Part shown: positions 1 through 7,832 of the stretch, in pieces | How the letters are laid out: the number at the start of each line of letters is the position of its first letter | How positions within the stretch are numbered: position 1 is the stretch's first letter | Assembly: GCF_007860135.1 (NCBI RefSeq) | Contig: NZ_SJPV01000001.1 | Coordinates: 1,547,299-1,611,298 of the forward strand | Direction of reading: 5' to 3' | Source: Novipirellula artificiosorum | Lineage (GTDB): Bacteria > Planctomycetota > Planctomycetia > Pirellulales > Pirellulaceae | Length of the DNA: 64,000 bases | Translations under genes and position numbers: made by a program | The notes under the pieces: model-generated | Seen by the model: only the letters and a program-made list of their open reading frames with translations | Database searches by the model: none | Told to the model about the DNA's origin: nothing

Positions 1-732
1 ACTTAGCGGCTTTCGATCGCCCAGGATTGCTTGGCGGATTGCGGCGAGCCGTTTCCCCCGGCGAAAAGAGGGCGTGTTCCATGACACCACCCCGTCCTCG
101 GCCTGGATTTCGCAGTTCTCCGCGGTCACGGAACGCCAATCGGACGTCTTGGCGGCTAATCCGGCGCAGTAGGACGCCTCCAGCAGATCGGTTCCCCGAT
201 AGCAATGGACCGCTCCGCGCAGCGTTTCTCGGCGCCAGAACGACGCTTCGATGAAAACGCCGTCGATTCGAGCGACGTCCCGACGATCCAGTGCGGATTG
301 GCCTGCTCCGGTCGGTTCACACAACCGTCCCGGGTGATCATGCCATCCTGCGGCGAGGATTTGGTTGGAACGGATTTGCCTCACCACCGGCGCCACCGAT
401 ACGACGTCAGAATGCTCAAATTTCTCCAGCGCAGCATCCGTCCATCCCGCGGTTGCTTTCAAACCAGAGCCGAGGACATGGACTAATCGCCCGCGAGCCG
501 AATCCACTCCCTTGGCGATCAGGTCGAGCTCATCGGATGAATCTGCTGTGACGAAGCGGACTTCACCGCTCAAACCGAACGGATCGTCGTAGTGTCCGTC
601 ATGTGCGACGATCACTTCACATGCGGCTGGTTGATGCTCGAGAACGCTGATGAGGCTGTTTTCGAACGCCACCGTGTCCTGACCAACAGGCACGACGACA
701 CTCAGATGGGGAAGGAGAGGGATTTTTGGCAC
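1..732 (-). CDS. Glycosyltransferase family 2 protein, N-terminal part (cut by window start)
   Basis: An open frame without stops runs on the minus strand from a GTG at 732 to the first base of the window, so the C-terminus is missing. The start region reads LSVVVPVGQD, followed by a stretch ending VIVAHDGHYDD. This is the usual beginning of a GT-A (family 2) fold, with the nucleotide-sugar site around the first strand and an early acidic residue. A later RRDVARIDGVFIEASFWRRE stretch resembles the acceptor-side part of such enzymes. Earlier in-frame GTG codons at 798 and 816 are possible starts; 732 places the first beta strand about 10 residues in, which is typical. Substrate is unknown; a role in envelope polysaccharide synthesis is inferred only from the family. 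Confidence 0.6.
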   Translation of the reverse strand, partial: MPKIPLLPHLSVVVPVGQDTVAFENSLISVLEHQPAACEVIVAHDGHYDDPFGLSGEVRFVTADSSDELDLIAKGVDSARGRLVHVLGSGLKATAGWTDAALEKFEHSDVVSVAPVVRQIRSNQILAAGWHDHPGRLCEPTGAGQSALDRRDVARIDGVFIEASFWRRETLRGAVHCYRGTDLLEASYCAGLAAKTSDWRSVTAENCEIQAEDGVVSWNTPSFRRGKRLAAIRQAILGDRKPLS

Positions 733-840
733 CGATACACCTCGGGGAAGAACGCCAGGCTCGTTGTACTCTCTCTTTTTCGGTAGAAATATCGACACAG
801 ATGAGATCTTCGCCACCGAAACGCCCAAAATGGACAACCC

Positions 841-1827
841 ATGGACACTCGACAACTCTCTAGCGATGGCCCGAAGGTCTCAGAAATCGGCTTTGGTGGG
901 TGGGCGATTGGCGGCGGATGGGGCGGCACCAATGATGCCGAATCGATTCGGGCCTTAAACGTGGCAATCGATCGAGGCGTCAATCTGATCGACACGGCGG
1001 AAGGCTACGGCGATGGGCATGGTGAACGGGTGATCGCCGATGTTTTGAAAAGTCGCGCTGAACCCTTGTTTGTCGCGACGAAGACTCCGCCGGCAGCGGG
1101 GCCGTGGCCACCAAGTCCCTATTGCCGCTGGCAAGATCGCTATTCGGCCGCTTACCTGCGTGACAACGTGAACGCGCGGCTCAGGAACCTCGGTATCGAT
1201 CGAATCGACCTGCTGCAATTGCATACGTGGACGCGAGCTTGGAATGATGATCCTCAACCTCTGCTCGTCCTACGTCAACTTCGCGATGAAGGCAAAATTG
1301 GCCTGATTGGGGTCAGCACTCCCGAACAGGACCAAGACTGTGTGATCCAATTGATGCGAAATGGGCTCGTCGATGTCGTTCAAGTGATTTTCAACCTATT
1401 CAACCAGGACGCAGCTGCTCAGATCCTGCCCGTTGCCGCAGAAACCGGCACCGGGGTGATTGTTCGCGTCGCTCTCGATGAAGGTGCATTGGCCGGCAAG
1501 TACGCCGCGGACCATCTTTTCGCCGAAGACGATTTTCGCCACCGGTACTTTGCGGGGGATCGTATGAGTCGCACGGTCGAACGCGTGGATCAGATCCGCG
1601 AGGATGTTGTGGCGTTTGGCTTGGCAGACGACTACACCCTTGCCGATGTAGCACTCAAGTTTGCGTTATCTCGGCCCGAAGTCAGTACCGTGATTGCGGG
1701 AATGCGAACCGTCGAGCAAGTCGAGCAGAACACACGGACGAGCCAATTGCGGGATTTGCCACCCGAGATGTTGACAAGACTTCGCCGACACAACTGGCGC
1801 CGAGGTGTCTGGTATTCCGGCAAGTGA
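841..1827 (+). CDS. Aldo/keto reductase
   Basis: A 328-residue NAD(P)H-dependent oxidoreductase of the aldo/keto reductase superfamily, with a (beta/alpha)8 barrel expected to reduce carbonyl groups on sugars or small aldehydes in the cytoplasm. The catalytic tetrad is visible: Asp51 and Tyr56 in LIDTAEGYG, Lys81 in FVATK and His128 in LLQLHTW. The C-terminal part (VSTVIAGMRTVEQVEQN) matches the cofactor-binding loop that ends these proteins. Length is normal for the family. It diverges from the glycosyltransferase on its left and converges on lepA with about 30 bases between stops. The exact substrate cannot be read from sequence. Confidence 0.9.
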   Translation: MDTRQLSSDGPKVSEIGFGGWAIGGGWGGTNDAESIRALNVAIDRGVNLIDTAEGYGDGHGERVIADVLKSRAEPLFVATKTPPAAGPWPPSPYCRWQDRYSAAYLRDNVNARLRNLGIDRIDLLQLHTWTRAWNDDPQPLLVLRQLRDEGKIGLIGVSTPEQDQDCVIQLMRNGLVDVVQVIFNLFNQDAAAQILPVAAETGTGVIVRVALDEGALAGKYAADHLFAEDDFRHRYFAGDRMSRTVERVDQIREDVVAFGLADDYTLADVALKFALSRPEVSTVIAGMRTVEQVEQNTRTSQLRDLPPEMLTRLRRHNWRRGVWYSGK

Positions 1828-1858
1828 CACCGTATTCACTTGGCCGGTGAGGTTCCAG

Positions 1859-3655
1859 CTAGCCTTCGCTGTCGCTGAGGACGGCCATGAACGCTTTCTG
1901 GCTGATTTCGACGTTGCCGATCGCCTTCATCCGTTTCTTGCCTTCTTTTTGTTTTTGCAGCAGTTTGCGTTTTCGCGTGATATCACCGCCATAACATTTG
2001 GCGGTTACGTTCTTTCGCATCGCCGGCACGGTTTCGCGAGCGATCACGCGGCTGCCAACCGCCGCCTGGACGGCGACTTCGAACATATGCCGTTCAATTT
2101 CGAGCTTCAATCTTTTCACCACGGCGCGGCCTCGTCGATCGGCGTCGGCTCGGTGACAGACGATGCTCAATGCATCCACGCGACTACCATTGACCACGAT
2201 GTCTAATCGACACAAGTCGGCTGGCTCGAACCCGACCATCTCATAATCAAGCGTCCCGTAGCCGCGCGTGCAACTCTTGATCTTGTCGTGCAAGTCGTAC
2301 ACCACTTCCGCCAAGGGGATGTTGTAACCCAGCATCGCTCGCTGGGCGCCGAGGTACTCTTGCGTCTGCTGGATCCCGCGACGTTCTTGACACAACTTCA
2401 TCACAGCGCCGATGTAGTCGTTGGGAACGATGATGTTGCAGCGTACAATCGGTTGACGAAATTCTTCGATGTCGCCTGGGTCCGGAACATCTTGCGGTTT
2501 ATGGATCGAGATTGTTTCGCCTCGCTTGTTGATGATCTCGTAGGTGACGTTCGGAGCCGTTTGGACCAAGTCGATGTCGGATTCATTCTCGAGTCGCTGT
2601 TGAATGATCTCCATGTGCAACAGACCGAGGAAGCCACAGCGAAACCCAAACCCCAAAGCCTCGCTGGTTTCGGGTTCAAACTCGAAGCTCGGATCGTTGA
2701 TCGAGAGTCGCTCGAGCGCATCTCGCAGTTCGGTGAAATCTTGGCCGTCGCTGGGAAACAAGCCACAGTAAACCATCCGTTTGGGGCGTGAATATCCGGG
2801 CAGGGCCGGAGCATGCTTGTCCCCAGGAATGGAGATGGTGTCGCCGATATGAACGTCGCCAAGGCTCTTGATGTTGCAAATCAGGTAGCCGACTTGGCCA
2901 GCCTTGAGTTGATCGCAGGGTTGGCGTTGCGGCGCGAACCGTCCCAATTCCACCACCTCGTGGACCGAGCCCGCTTTCAAAAACCGAATCTTCTGGCCTT
3001 TGCAAACGGTCCCGTTCATGATTCGGACGTAGGTGATCGCGCCTCGAAAATCGTCATAATTCGAATCGAAGACCATCGCTTGCAGTGTCGCAGCTGGGTC
3101 GCCGGTTGGCGTCGGGATGTGCTCGATGATGCAGTCAATCAACTCGTCGACCCCCTGGCCCGTTTTGGCACTGACTCGAACGCACTCATCGGGGTCGGTA
3201 CCGAGCGAATTCATCATCTCCTCAGCCACTTCCTCGGGCCGAGCGTGGGTCAAGTCGATCTTGTTGATCACCGGAATGATTTTAAGATTGTGTTCCATGG
3301 CGGCGAAGGCGTTGGCGACGGTTTGTGCTTCAACCCCTTGGAAGGCATCGACCAGCAGCAAGACGCCTTCGCAACAGGCCAAAGACCGTGAAACTTCGTA
3401 GTGAAAGTCGACGTGGCCGGGCGTATCGATTAGATTCAGCTCGTAATCCGTGCCATTGCGTTTGAACCGCATGGTGACCGCACGCGCTTTAATGGTAATC
3501 CCACGTGATCGTTCGAGTTCCAAATCGTCCAGCAATTGTTCCTTCATGTCACGATTGCTGACCGTTCCGGTATGCTCAAGCAAGCGGTCGGCAAGGGTGC
3601 TCTTGCCGTGGTCAATGTGAGCGATAATGCAAAAATTCCGAATGTTCGATGACAT
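1859..3655 (-). CDS. lepA: Elongation factor 4 (LepA)
   Basis: A 598-residue translational GTPase that acts on ribosomes, where it is thought to help back-translocation or initiation under stress. GTP-binding motifs are complete: AHIDHGKST (residues 12-20), DTPGHVDF (77-84) and NKID (131-134), with the RGITI switch-1 region at 51-55. The body has the LepA layout (no domain IV; a C-terminal domain with RLDIVVNGSRVDALS and an end rich in Lys/Arg, KCYGGDITRKRKLLQKQKEG). Length equals the family norm, so it is intact. It appears to be a single gene; the adjacent aldo/keto reductase is convergent and the GT4 gene divergent. Confidence 0.97.
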   Translation of the reverse strand: MSSNIRNFCIIAHIDHGKSTLADRLLEHTGTVSNRDMKEQLLDDLELERSRGITIKARAVTMRFKRNGTDYELNLIDTPGHVDFHYEVSRSLACCEGVLLLVDAFQGVEAQTVANAFAAMEHNLKIIPVINKIDLTHARPEEVAEEMMNSLGTDPDECVRVSAKTGQGVDELIDCIIEHIPTPTGDPAATLQAMVFDSNYDDFRGAITYVRIMNGTVCKGQKIRFLKAGSVHEVVELGRFAPQRQPCDQLKAGQVGYLICNIKSLGDVHIGDTISIPGDKHAPALPGYSRPKRMVYCGLFPSDGQDFTELRDALERLSINDPSFEFEPETSEALGFGFRCGFLGLLHMEIIQQRLENESDIDLVQTAPNVTYEIINKRGETISIHKPQDVPDPGDIEEFRQPIVRCNIIVPNDYIGAVMKLCQERRGIQQTQEYLGAQRAMLGYNIPLAEVVYDLHDKIKSCTRGYGTLDYEMVGFEPADLCRLDIVVNGSRVDALSIVCHRADADRRGRAVVKRLKLEIERHMFEVAVQAAVGSRVIARETVPAMRKNVTAKCYGGDITRKRKLLQKQKEGKKRMKAIGNVEISQKAFMAVLSDSEG

Positions 3656-3985
3656 ATTGTTTCTTCAACGATTGGCCTGACTCGAATGGGGATCGAAGGA
3701 TTCGACCTCATTCCTTCCCTAGATATTCATGCGTGATCGCATTTTCCGACACCGCAATTTCGATGTCGCGTCCGGACGGCGACTGTGCACCCCCGTGGTC
3801 GTAGCGTAAGGGGGCGTTTCGTCACTCGATGCCGTCGCGAGGGCGGTCAAGTGGGGTGAGGTTTCGCTTTGAGACAGCGTGTATCCGAAGTATAGAAAGG
3901 GGGCCGCATTGCCACAACGAGCATTCTTGTTTTTCATTTGATAACGTCCTACCCTCTGTCCTCTGTCGGAGCCGCTTGCAAGTCC
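3656..3985. other. Intergenic region between divergent lepA and GT4 gene
   Basis: About 330 bases separate the divergent starts of lepA and the GT4 glycosyltransferase. It should hold both promoters, but no convincing -35/-10 pair, repeat or conserved RNA was recognised. Short open frames here are not supported by any recognisable product. Confidence 0.5.
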
Positions 3986-5269
3986 ATGAAAGTTGTCTTC
4001 CTCACCGCCGGAGCCGCCGGTATGTACTGCGGCAGTTGCATGCATGACAACGCGATCGCGCGATCCCTACGAGCGAATGGAGTGGATTGTGTCTTGCAAC
4101 CGATCTACACGCCGATTCGGACCGATTCGACCAGCGTTGCTCGCCATCAGATCTTCTTTGGCGGTATCCATGTGTACTTGCTTCAACAATGGCCCTGGAT
4201 GCGGTGGGTTCCGAAGTCGGCACGGCGGCTGCTCGATTGGCCTCCCTTGATTCGGCTGGCCACCCGCCGGGCTGCCTCGACGGACCCAGCGAAACTGGGT
4301 GAGCTGGCGATTTCGATGTTGCAAGGCGTTGATGGCCGACAAGCAGAAGAGGTGCTGAGGTTGACGGCATGGTTGCAGCAGGAAATGCAACCAGACGTGC
4401 TGGTGCTGAGCAACCTGTTGATTGGAGGTTCGTTACCGCTGATTCACCAGCGGTTGCCCAAAACCAAAGTCTTCGTGATGCTGCAAGGCGACGACATCTT
4501 CCTCGACCATTTGCCAGAATCGGCCCGCGCCCAAGCGATCGCATTGCTCAGCGGTTTGGTCCAATCCGTTGATCGCTTCCTCGTCAACAGTCGATTCTAT
4601 GCCGACAAAATGGGATTGCTGCTGAATATCCCCGACGAGAAGATCTGTCGGGTTCCACTGTCGATCGACTTGGCACCCTATCAATCGAAACCGAAGGCAA
4701 AGGGGGCAACGACCTCGTTTCGGCTCGGTTATCTGGCTCGAATCTCCCCTGAAAAGGGACTGCACCGACTTGTGGATGCTTTCCTGCATCTGGCCGTGAA
4801 AGCAGAGCACCAGGACATGACGTTGGAGGTTGCGGGTTGGCTTGGCGAAGCGAATCGCCCCTATCTTGAAGCCATCCAAAGCCGAATTCGTGAAGCGGGA
4901 CTACAAGACCGCTTTACCTACCACGGCAGCCCGCTGTTGCCGGAGAAGATTGTCTTCCTGCAGTCGCTCGATCTCCTTTGCGTGCCGACGGAATACGAGG
5001 ATCCGAAAGGCTTGTTTGCACTCGAGGCGATGGCGTGTGGGGTCCCCGTCCTGTTGCCCGACCACGGTGCCTTCGGCGAATTGATCGAATCGACCGGCGG
5101 CGGAATCGTTGTGCCGCCAAACGATCATCAGGCCTTAGCCGATGGCATTGAAAGGCTGAAACGAGACCCCTTGCTGCGTGAATCGCTGGCAACGCAAGCG
5201 ACGGTCAACCTGCGTGAAAAACACTCCATCGAATCGACGGGGCGCTTGCTCCGGAACTTGTTTCCTTAG
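3986..5269 (+). CDS. Glycosyltransferase, GT4/GT-B type
   Basis: A 427-residue GT-B glycosyltransferase. The N-terminal Rossmann half starts MKVVFLTAGAAGMYCGSCMHDN with a glycine-rich loop. The C-terminal half has LGYLARISPEKGLHRLVDAF (typical first strand/helix of the donor domain) and the E-x7-E region GLFALEAMACGVPVLLPDHGA, which contacts the donor nucleotide-sugar in GT4 enzymes. The frame is open further upstream to 3938, but the ATG at 3986 gives a start directly at the first beta strand. No signal peptide, so probably cytoplasmic or membrane-peripheral. It stands alone, converging on the kinase gene. Donor and acceptor are unknown; an envelope or exopolysaccharide role is an inference. 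Confidence 0.87.
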   Translation: MKVVFLTAGAAGMYCGSCMHDNAIARSLRANGVDCVLQPIYTPIRTDSTSVARHQIFFGGIHVYLLQQWPWMRWVPKSARRLLDWPPLIRLATRRAASTDPAKLGELAISMLQGVDGRQAEEVLRLTAWLQQEMQPDVLVLSNLLIGGSLPLIHQRLPKTKVFVMLQGDDIFLDHLPESARAQAIALLSGLVQSVDRFLVNSRFYADKMGLLLNIPDEKICRVPLSIDLAPYQSKPKAKGATTSFRLGYLARISPEKGLHRLVDAFLHLAVKAEHQDMTLEVAGWLGEANRPYLEAIQSRIREAGLQDRFTYHGSPLLPEKIVFLQSLDLLCVPTEYEDPKGLFALEAMACGVPVLLPDHGAFGELIESTGGGIVVPPNDHQALADGIERLKRDPLLRESLATQATVNLREKHSIESTGRLLRNLFP

Positions 5270-5320
5270 CTGGACCGTCATCCAATCGCTCTCCATCCCC
5301 CCCGTGTTCGGAACGCTTTG

Positions 5321-7543
5321 CTACGCTTCAACCTTCTGCGGGATCAAGACGCCGTAGACTTCCACGGTCTTTCCCTGCTCATCAAAAATCGGCTGACCAC
5401 GAACGACCAATGATCGGTATCGGTTGTTCGTGCCACGCTGGCGGATTTTGATCTCGTAAGCCGCGCCGGAGTGGGTTGCATGGGTGATGGCTTCTTGCAT
5501 CCGTTCGCGGTCGTCGGGATGGATCGAATCCATGTACTCGCTCAAACTGGGGACTCCCTGAATCGGCTCGCGGCCGGCCAACCGAAAGGCTTCATCGCTC
5601 CAGGTCAGCTGTTTTGTTCGTATCTCGTAAGACCAGGTCGCCAAACCAGCAAGGGCTTGCAGATCCCGCAGTCGTCGTCGGCTTTGTCGGAGGTCGTTTT
5701 CGGCCTGTTTGCGAAGCGAGATGTCGCGGATGCTCGAAATCAACAGCCTTTCTCCATCGAGAGTGGTCACTCGGCCGCTGATCAACACGTCGATCGGTGT
5801 GCCATCTCGATGCTTCAGTTGGCCTTCGAAATTATCGATTCGTCCGTTTTTTTCCAGCTCCGCCAATAATTCATCGCGGCGTCTCGGGCAAACCCATAGG
5901 TTTAATTCCGACATCAAGTTGCCGACCACTTCCTCTTCATCGTACCCCATCAAATCGCTAAACGTTCGGTTGGCTTCGATCACTCGCCCGGAACCGATTC
6001 GCACCAGCAAGCCCGCTTCGGGTGAATGAGTGAACAACACCGAGTAGCGAGATTCCTTTTGGATCTTTTCGTTTCTCTGATCACGATCGCGTCGCACCCT
6101 CGCCGCACGCTCGCTGTCACCCAGCCCGACCGATTCAAGCAGCGACAACGCCAAATCCAAATCGCCTTGCTCCGTCGCCACTCTGGCAAACTCCAGATTC
6201 AAGTCGACTCGCAATTCCTGAGCGTGCCGGTTTTCGGGCCAGATCTCGAGCGCTTCCATGAGTAGCACGTCCGCGACGCGGAAACCTTCGTAGGGATTGT
6301 CCACGTGGAAGGTTTTCATTTGTTCTTGAACGCGTTTCACCAATCGCGTGCTTTCTTCGTGTTCACGTTGTTGCTCAATGGCGGTCACAAACGCATCCAC
6401 ACTTTCGTGGCGGTCGTTCGGATCGGTTGCCATCGCCTTGATTGCAATGTCTAACAACTCTCCTTTGATGCTGGTCGGGCGAATTTTGTTTTCCGCTGCC
6501 GCATGAATACATTCCAACAGCGTTTCGCCGTGATGAGGCGGATAACCGGTCTTGATTTGGAACAAGATCGCGCCGAGCAAGTAAACATCGGTCGCAAACG
6601 AGACCTGTTGCGTGTCGCCTCGAGCGAGCTCGGGCGCCATGTAGGCAGGCGTTCCGCCGATCGTGGGGTGGGTCGATTCGAATTGGCCATCGGTACCTTG
6701 ATTGGCATCGTGGCTGATTGCCAACCCCCAATCAGCCAATAACACTTCACCGAATCGACCAAGCATCACGTTCTCTGGCTTGATGTCGCGATGGATCAAG
6801 CCACGTGAATGGGCGTAGCGAATCGCATCGGCAACGCGGAGCAGAATCTGAACATTGTCGTTGAGCGATTTCTCTTTGATCTGTTGATCCCAGCTCGTTC
6901 CATCGATCCGTTTCATCGAATAGAACAAACCACCCTCTTGGTCGACGCAGACTTCGTGAAGTGCGATCACGTTTGGATGATCCAGCCCACCGATCACGCG
7001 TGCCTCGGTCAAAAAACGCTCACGCGAGGGTGGGTCGATGGCCAAGTTATTTCGTAGCACCTTGATCGCGACTTCGCGATCAATGGCTCGTTGGTGAGCT
7101 TGATAGACAACACCGGTACCACCGGCTCCGAGTTGGCCGACCAACCGGTAATCCGCGTCACATCGTTGGCCGCCGCCGATCGTGGTCACATGCCGTTTGG
7201 GCACAAAACCCGCATCCTTGCAATCCGATGGGCGAGCCATCCCCGCGGTAGGCGATGAGGCCACGGACGACCATTCAATCGTTTCGTTTTCGGAGCCATC
7301 CGCGGCGGGGTCTTGGTCGCGATCCTCCCCCTCCTCTTTCCAGTCGGGATGGGCCAACAACGCTGAATCGTGGTCTCCCGACAACACGACGGTTTTTTCG
7401 TCAGCGGGCATCGAGGCTAAGCGACTCCTCAGTTGGGAATTCGTTAACACGGCCGTGATCAAGTTCAACGAAGTTCCCGCAAGCGGTTCCGCCGATGGGG
7501 CGCCCGCCGAGTTTTGGGTGGATTCAGGGGGCCGCGGGGTCAT
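5321..7543 (-). CDS. Serine/threonine protein kinase with two C-terminal PAS domains
   Basis: A 740-residue protein. The Hanks-type kinase domain spans about residues 135-390: glycine loop LGAGGTGVVYQAH, Lys in REVAIKVL, catalytic HRDIKPENVM, metal site ADWG (Trp replaces the usual Phe of DFG), and GGTPAYMAPE in the activation segment. A helical linker with TPR-like spacing follows (about 400-500). Two PAS-type sensor modules come next: one near 520-635 (GRVIEANRTFSDLMGYDEEE) followed by a PAC-like RDGTPIDVLISGRVT, and a second near 640-735. No transmembrane segment is evident, so it is probably a cytoplasmic sensor kinase. PAS after a eukaryotic-type kinase is uncommon outside planctomycetes and myxobacteria. 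Ligand and targets are unknown. Confidence 0.9.
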   Translation of the reverse strand: MTPRPPESTQNSAGAPSAEPLAGTSLNLITAVLTNSQLRSRLASMPADEKTVVLSGDHDSALLAHPDWKEEGEDRDQDPAADGSENETIEWSSVASSPTAGMARPSDCKDAGFVPKRHVTTIGGGQRCDADYRLVGQLGAGGTGVVYQAHQRAIDREVAIKVLRNNLAIDPPSRERFLTEARVIGGLDHPNVIALHEVCVDQEGGLFYSMKRIDGTSWDQQIKEKSLNDNVQILLRVADAIRYAHSRGLIHRDIKPENVMLGRFGEVLLADWGLAISHDANQGTDGQFESTHPTIGGTPAYMAPELARGDTQQVSFATDVYLLGAILFQIKTGYPPHHGETLLECIHAAAENKIRPTSIKGELLDIAIKAMATDPNDRHESVDAFVTAIEQQREHEESTRLVKRVQEQMKTFHVDNPYEGFRVADVLLMEALEIWPENRHAQELRVDLNLEFARVATEQGDLDLALSLLESVGLGDSERAARVRRDRDQRNEKIQKESRYSVLFTHSPEAGLLVRIGSGRVIEANRTFSDLMGYDEEEVVGNLMSELNLWVCPRRRDELLAELEKNGRIDNFEGQLKHRDGTPIDVLISGRVTTLDGERLLISSIRDISLRKQAENDLRQSRRRLRDLQALAGLATWSYEIRTKQLTWSDEAFRLAGREPIQGVPSLSEYMDSIHPDDRERMQEAITHATHSGAAYEIKIRQRGTNNRYRSLVVRGQPIFDEQGKTVEVYGVLIPQKVEA

Positions 7544-7693
7544 GAGAGGCAGTGGCCAACGAGGGTGTAGAGCGAACAGCAGGCACGATCGATAAACCAG
7601 ACGCGATCGACAAACAACGAGAGTCTGTTTAGTTTAAGATCGCTGTAAAGGGACGAACAGCTTCGTGGGACCACAAACAACGATTTCACGGGT

Positions 7694-7788
7694 GCACCTT
7701 TTTTCAAGGGCCCCGCCTTTTTTCAAGGGCCCCGCCTTTTTTCAAGCGACCCGCCTTTTTTCACGCGACCCGCCTTTTCTCAGGGAAG
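7694..7788. repeat. Five-copy 19-bp tandem repeat
   Basis: Five consecutive 19-base units start at 7694, 7713, 7732, 7751 and 7770. The core of each is CCTTTTTTCA plus a short GC-rich part; the last unit is the most diverged (CTTTTCTCA). It sits between the kinase start and the uvrA stop, both on the minus strand. The T-runs lie on the plus strand, so it is not a simple uvrA terminator. Function unknown. Confidence 0.9.
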
Positions 7789-7832
7789 GACCTGCTTATC
7801 TAAGGGCGGAAACTGGACCCGAAAGCCTCGGT

